From positions 1 through 7,431 of the forward strand of contig JACPCQ010000037.1 of NCBI GenBank assembly GCA_016179715.1: a stretch of DNA of 7,431 nucleotides. Direction: 5' to 3'. Within the stretch, counting starts at the first letter, position 1; each line of letters opens with the position of its first letter. The position numbers and the translations under genes were made by a program. Under the pieces are notes generated by a model. It worked only from the letters and a program-made list of their open reading frames with translations. It did not search any database and was not told where the DNA came from. Positions 5,400-7,431 of this stretch are shown here, piece after piece. The DNA is from Parcubacteria group bacterium (GTDB taxonomy: Bacteria; Patescibacteriota; Minisyncoccia; JACPCQ01).

Positions 5400-7172
5400 T
5401 CATATATCATTATGCACCAACTGCGCGTATGCGCGCAATGCCGCGCGTTGTCGCTCGTTTGGATGAATTGATGGCCGCCGGGACTTCACAAGGGATAATG
5501 CGCCGTCCGCATCCATCCCGGTGCTCAACAGATACGCAATAACCAATGTGGGAGCGCGGCCATGGCCGTTTTTGCAGTGCACGTAGAGTTTGACGCGCTC
5601 CCGCACAAAAAAATCAATAGCGGCAACGCCCAATTTTATTTGTTTGAGCGTCGGCGCCTCGTGGTCTGCAACAGGCAGCCAGAGAAAATAGTCCACACCG
5701 AAAGGAGCATCAACGCGCTCCTTTTCAAGACTAATGTCGGCAATCACCCCTTGATTCAGGAGTTCTTCAGAATAATGCAGGTGACAGCACATGTTCGTGC
5801 CGAGGAAAATCTGCTCGGTAATTTGATTATAATCAAATTCTTTGTGCATGTTGGGAAGAACCCATCTCAAAAATGCTTTCGTCGCGAGATTGCAAAACTT
5901 CGAGCGAGACGCGGTCAAAAAAAACGAGTAATATACAGCGTATCTTGCGAGGTTTGCATATTCGGCATGCAGTAGATTCAACAACACTGCCGAAGCGGCC
6001 GCGAGCACGAACGTCCACTGAATTGCGGCAAAAGATGAAACCGCAATAATAGCCGTCACCATCAGTGCCTTTCCTAGATTGATTGCCATTTCCCGAATGA
6101 CCGTGAACTCGTCCACATAGTGCCCCTGGTCTGCGGCAATATCATACGTGAGCGCGCTAAACGGGGTGTTGAGAAAGATGCGCGCAATACTGTGATATGC
6201 GCCGACAATAAAAACATGGAAAGCGGTCGCTACAAACATCTTCAGTATCCAGCCAACCGCATATCCCGCGCTGCCCATCCGCATGATTTTCTCACCGGAC
6301 ACCCGCCGGTCAATGTGCTTACCCAGCGCAAGTTGTAAAATAACCGTCACGCCGATAATAAGCGTGGAAACAGCGCCCACGGTAAAATAATTTCCGTGAA
6401 AAAGCGTAAATAAAAAAATCGGCCATACGGTTAACCCCACGATACTCTCCGCACCCAGCGCCCCAAACGCCAAAACATGAGCCCTCCGCTCCCGCGAAAA
6501 AAACTGCCGCCATGTCTCACGATAACTCCAGCCAAAGCTTTCGTTTGTACGCGGAATGGTCAGATACGGAATCCCCGAAACCAGAAACAGCATCATCGCA
6601 AGCACAAACAGCACGTCAAAACTAAAACGCGTAATGATGAGGCCGGCAATAATCGGAATAAACACGCCGATGGTCTGGCTTGCCGCAATGAGTACGCTCA
6701 TCTCCCGCGCGCGGTTTTTCCGGTCGGTAAACTTTGCAAAATTCACATGATACGGCACCCAGTAAAGCATCCGATAAAACAGCAATGCCGCAAGCGAGAG
6801 CGGAACAAACACGCGTGCCGTATTCGGCTCCATAAAATTAAAGATTGCGTAAAACGCGGCGCCAAAAAACACGCTCGTGATGAGCGCCCGGTGAAAACCA
6901 AACCGGTTCAAAAATCGCATCCCCCACGCGACCGCTAACACATACGAAAGACTGGCAACGCCGAAATACGCAACGGTATACTCAAGACTATTATCAAAAA
7001 GCGTAAATAAAAAAATCGGCAAAAAAATGCCGAGCAAACCGCCCGCAATCATCGTAATGATATGAGCGGTAAAAAGCGAAACGAACCCCCGCCTGATGTT
7101 ACCGTCAAAATAATGCTGTGGTAATGAAAGCCGCATGTGTTTTTCTGTGTTACAACGCGCAACTTTTTTCAT
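5400..7172 (-). CDS. MFS transporter fused to a C-terminal dual-specificity phosphatase domain
   Basis: From the ATG at 7172 the protein has 590 residues. Residues 25-401 form a major facilitator carrier with about 12 hydrophobic segments. Motif-A-like loops are visible: GMRFLNRFG after helix 2 and LGKHIDRRVSG after helix 8; TDRKNRARE follows helix 4. The substrate is not deducible. A linker of about 40 residues with one more hydrophobic patch (YAVYYSFFLTA) leads to a phosphatase domain (about 443-590) that begins DYNQITEQIFLGTN. It carries LPVADHEAP (Asp503, general acid) and YVHCKNGHGRAPT (Cys533 nucleophile, Arg539), the HC-X5-R loop of dual-specificity phosphatases. With an even helix number the phosphatase lies in the cytosol. 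The start is uncertain: a GTG at 7337 opens the frame, but lies upstream of the promoter at 7237-7210; ATG 7136 (578 residues) is also possible, and neither ATG has a clear Shine-Dalgarno. First gene of the block. Confidence 0.85.
   Translation of the reverse strand: MKKVARCNTEKHMRLSLPQHYFDGNIRRGFVSLFTAHIITMIAGGLLGIFLPIFLFTLFDNSLEYTVAYFGVASLSYVLAVAWGMRFLNRFGFHRALITSVFFGAAFYAIFNFMEPNTARVFVPLSLAALLFYRMLYWVPYHVNFAKFTDRKNRAREMSVLIAASQTIGVFIPIIAGLIITRFSFDVLFVLAMMLFLVSGIPYLTIPRTNESFGWSYRETWRQFFSRERRAHVLAFGALGAESIVGLTVWPIFLFTLFHGNYFTVGAVSTLIIGVTVILQLALGKHIDRRVSGEKIMRMGSAGYAVGWILKMFVATAFHVFIVGAYHSIARIFLNTPFSALTYDIAADQGHYVDEFTVIREMAINLGKALMVTAIIAVSSFAAIQWTFVLAAASAVLLNLLHAEYANLARYAVYYSFFLTASRSKFCNLATKAFLRWVLPNMHKEFDYNQITEQIFLGTNMCCHLHYSEELLNQGVIADISLEKERVDAPFGVDYFLWLPVADHEAPTLKQIKLGVAAIDFFVRERVKLYVHCKNGHGRAPTLVIAYLLSTGMDADGALSLVKSRRPSIHPNERQRAALRAYAQLVHNDI
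5820..5839. repeat. Perfect 20-bp AT-rich palindrome at the MFS/phosphatase boundary
   Basis: aatttgatta (5820-5829) is the exact reverse complement of 5830-5839. It is inside the coding sequence, encoding FDYNQI at the start of the phosphatase domain. Its centre contains TATAAT on both strands. Perfect palindromes of this length are uncommon by chance, but coding constraint may explain it. Confidence 0.4.
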
Positions 7173-7209
7173 CCCGACAAGGCGCGCTCTCGTCTCTTCT
7201 CTATTCTTT

Positions 7210-7237
7210 ATTATAGAACGCTTCTTGTCGAAGGCAA
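7210..7237 (-). promoter_or_regulatory. Promoter of the MFS-phosphatase gene and downstream cluster
   Basis: On the minus strand TTGCCT (7237-7232, four of six consensus bases) is followed after 16 bases by a perfect TATAAT (7215-7210). Transcription would begin near 7203, leaving a purine-rich leader of about 30 bases before ATG 7172. It lies just downstream of a terminator-like hairpin, the usual order at an operon boundary. Confidence 0.5.
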
Positions 7238-7250
7238 AACTCACTTCTAC

Positions 7251-7283
7251 TCCATAAAGAAAGCCGACATGTTGCCGGCTTTC
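7251..7283 (-). terminator. Intrinsic terminator-like hairpin upstream of the MFS-phosphatase promoter
   Basis: GAAAGCCG (7259-7266) and CGGCTTTC (7276-7283) form an eight-base stem with a nine-base loop. On the minus strand it is followed by TTTATGGA, so together with the stem end it reads CTTTCTTTAT, a modest U-run. The position suits the end of a minus-strand gene entering from the right edge. Confidence 0.5.
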
Positions 7284-7366
7284 CACTCCGAATAGGGATG
7301 CCCCATAAACGAGAAAGGGAGAGGTTTGGGGCCCCACCTTTTCTAATGAGGTTCACTCTCCAAGAA

Positions 7367-7429
7367 CTATGGCACCGAAGGGAGCGGCTCTGCTTTTTCC
7401 GGAATTACCGGAAAAGAAACGTATGCGCC
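7367..7429 (-). CDS. Possible 3' end of an upstream minus-strand gene (partial)
   Basis: One minus-strand frame is open from the right edge to TAG at 7369-7367 and reads GAYVSFPVIPEKAEPLPSVP. Its direction agrees with the rest of the block, and a terminator-like hairpin (7283-7259) and a promoter follow it in the expected order. Only 20 residues are visible and no family is recognisable. The opposite strand also has a short open frame from ATG 7369 to the edge, without a Shine-Dalgarno, so the assignment is tentative. Confidence 0.3.
   Translation of the reverse strand, partial: GAYVSFPVIPEKAEPLPSVP
7395..7415. repeat. Short inverted repeat near the right edge
   Basis: ttttccgg (7395-7402) and ccggaaaa (7408-7415) pair around aatta. 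There is no T-run on either side that would make it a terminator, and it falls inside the possible partial gene. Recorded as structure only. Confidence 0.35.
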
Positions 7430-7431
7430 GG

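Noticed and set aside
7173..7337. 55-residue N-terminal extension of the MFS-phosphatase from a GTG at 7337
   Set aside because: It spans the terminator-like hairpin and the promoter at 7237-7210, and its sequence does not resemble the start of MFS proteins.
7318..7361. GGAGAG/CTCTCC pairing around a TGGGGCCCCA palindrome, as a large stem-loop
   Set aside because: The arms are short and 32 bases apart, and the inner palindrome cannot form a hairpin without opening several pairs; no T-run follows, so it is not supported as a terminator.
1..7431. CRISPR array, insertion sequence, tRNA or rRNA
   Set aside because: No regularly spaced direct repeats, transposase motifs, cloverleaf-like segments or rRNA-like sequence were seen on either strand.

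Overview
The window fits a genome of the Candidate Phyla Radiation (Patescibacteria), most likely a Parcubacteria-type lineage. This is inferred from gene content: a DUF5652 two-helix protein, a DUF4015 putative glycoside hydrolase, a small thioredoxin with CPYC, a SIMPL-domain protein, a DUF192 protein and a diverged MFS carrier, all compact and tightly packed. Base composition is close to balanced. TGA acts as a normal stop (it ends the FAD oxidoreductase, the thioredoxin and the MFS fusion), so the UGA-to-glycine recoding of Gracilibacteria/Absconditabacteria is not seen.

Layout. The left edge carries the 3' end of a plus-strand B12-binding radical SAM gene (1-423). A 181-bp gap follows with three strong inverted repeats, two of which share the same 10-base arm; it separates this gene from a convergent minus-strand block. 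All other clear genes are on the minus strand. In transcription order (right to left) they are: a possible gene end at the right edge, followed by a terminator-like hairpin and a promoter; an MFS transporter fused in one frame to a C-terminal dual-specificity phosphatase; a thioredoxin-like protein; a DUF5652 membrane protein; a SIMPL/DUF541 protein; a DUF192 protein; then, after a 113-bp gap with its own promoter and a perfect DnaA-box sequence, an 85-aa membrane protein with a Gly/Ser/Pro-rich tail; and after a hairpin-bearing gap, an FAD/NAD(P) oxidoreductase translationally coupled (ATGA overlap) to a DUF4015 gene.

The most notable items are two. First, the MFS-phosphatase fusion keeps a full HC-X5-R phosphatase signature and a general-acid Asp exactly 30 residues upstream, so a catalytically competent phosphatase seems to be tethered to a 12-helix carrier. 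Second, the DUF4015 gene is broken: its typical C-terminal segment (YDAGLESWMLWDAGN) is present in a different frame, and about 30-35 residues that homologues have before it are missing, which indicates a deletion of roughly 100 bp not divisible by three, or an assembly error.

The central genes look like an envelope and redox cluster: membrane-anchored DUF192 and SIMPL proteins, a small DUF5652 membrane protein and a CPYC thioredoxin, read in one direction with gaps of 3 to 74 bp. No CRISPR array, insertion sequence, tRNA or rRNA was found. No gene-free stretch exceeds 300 bases.
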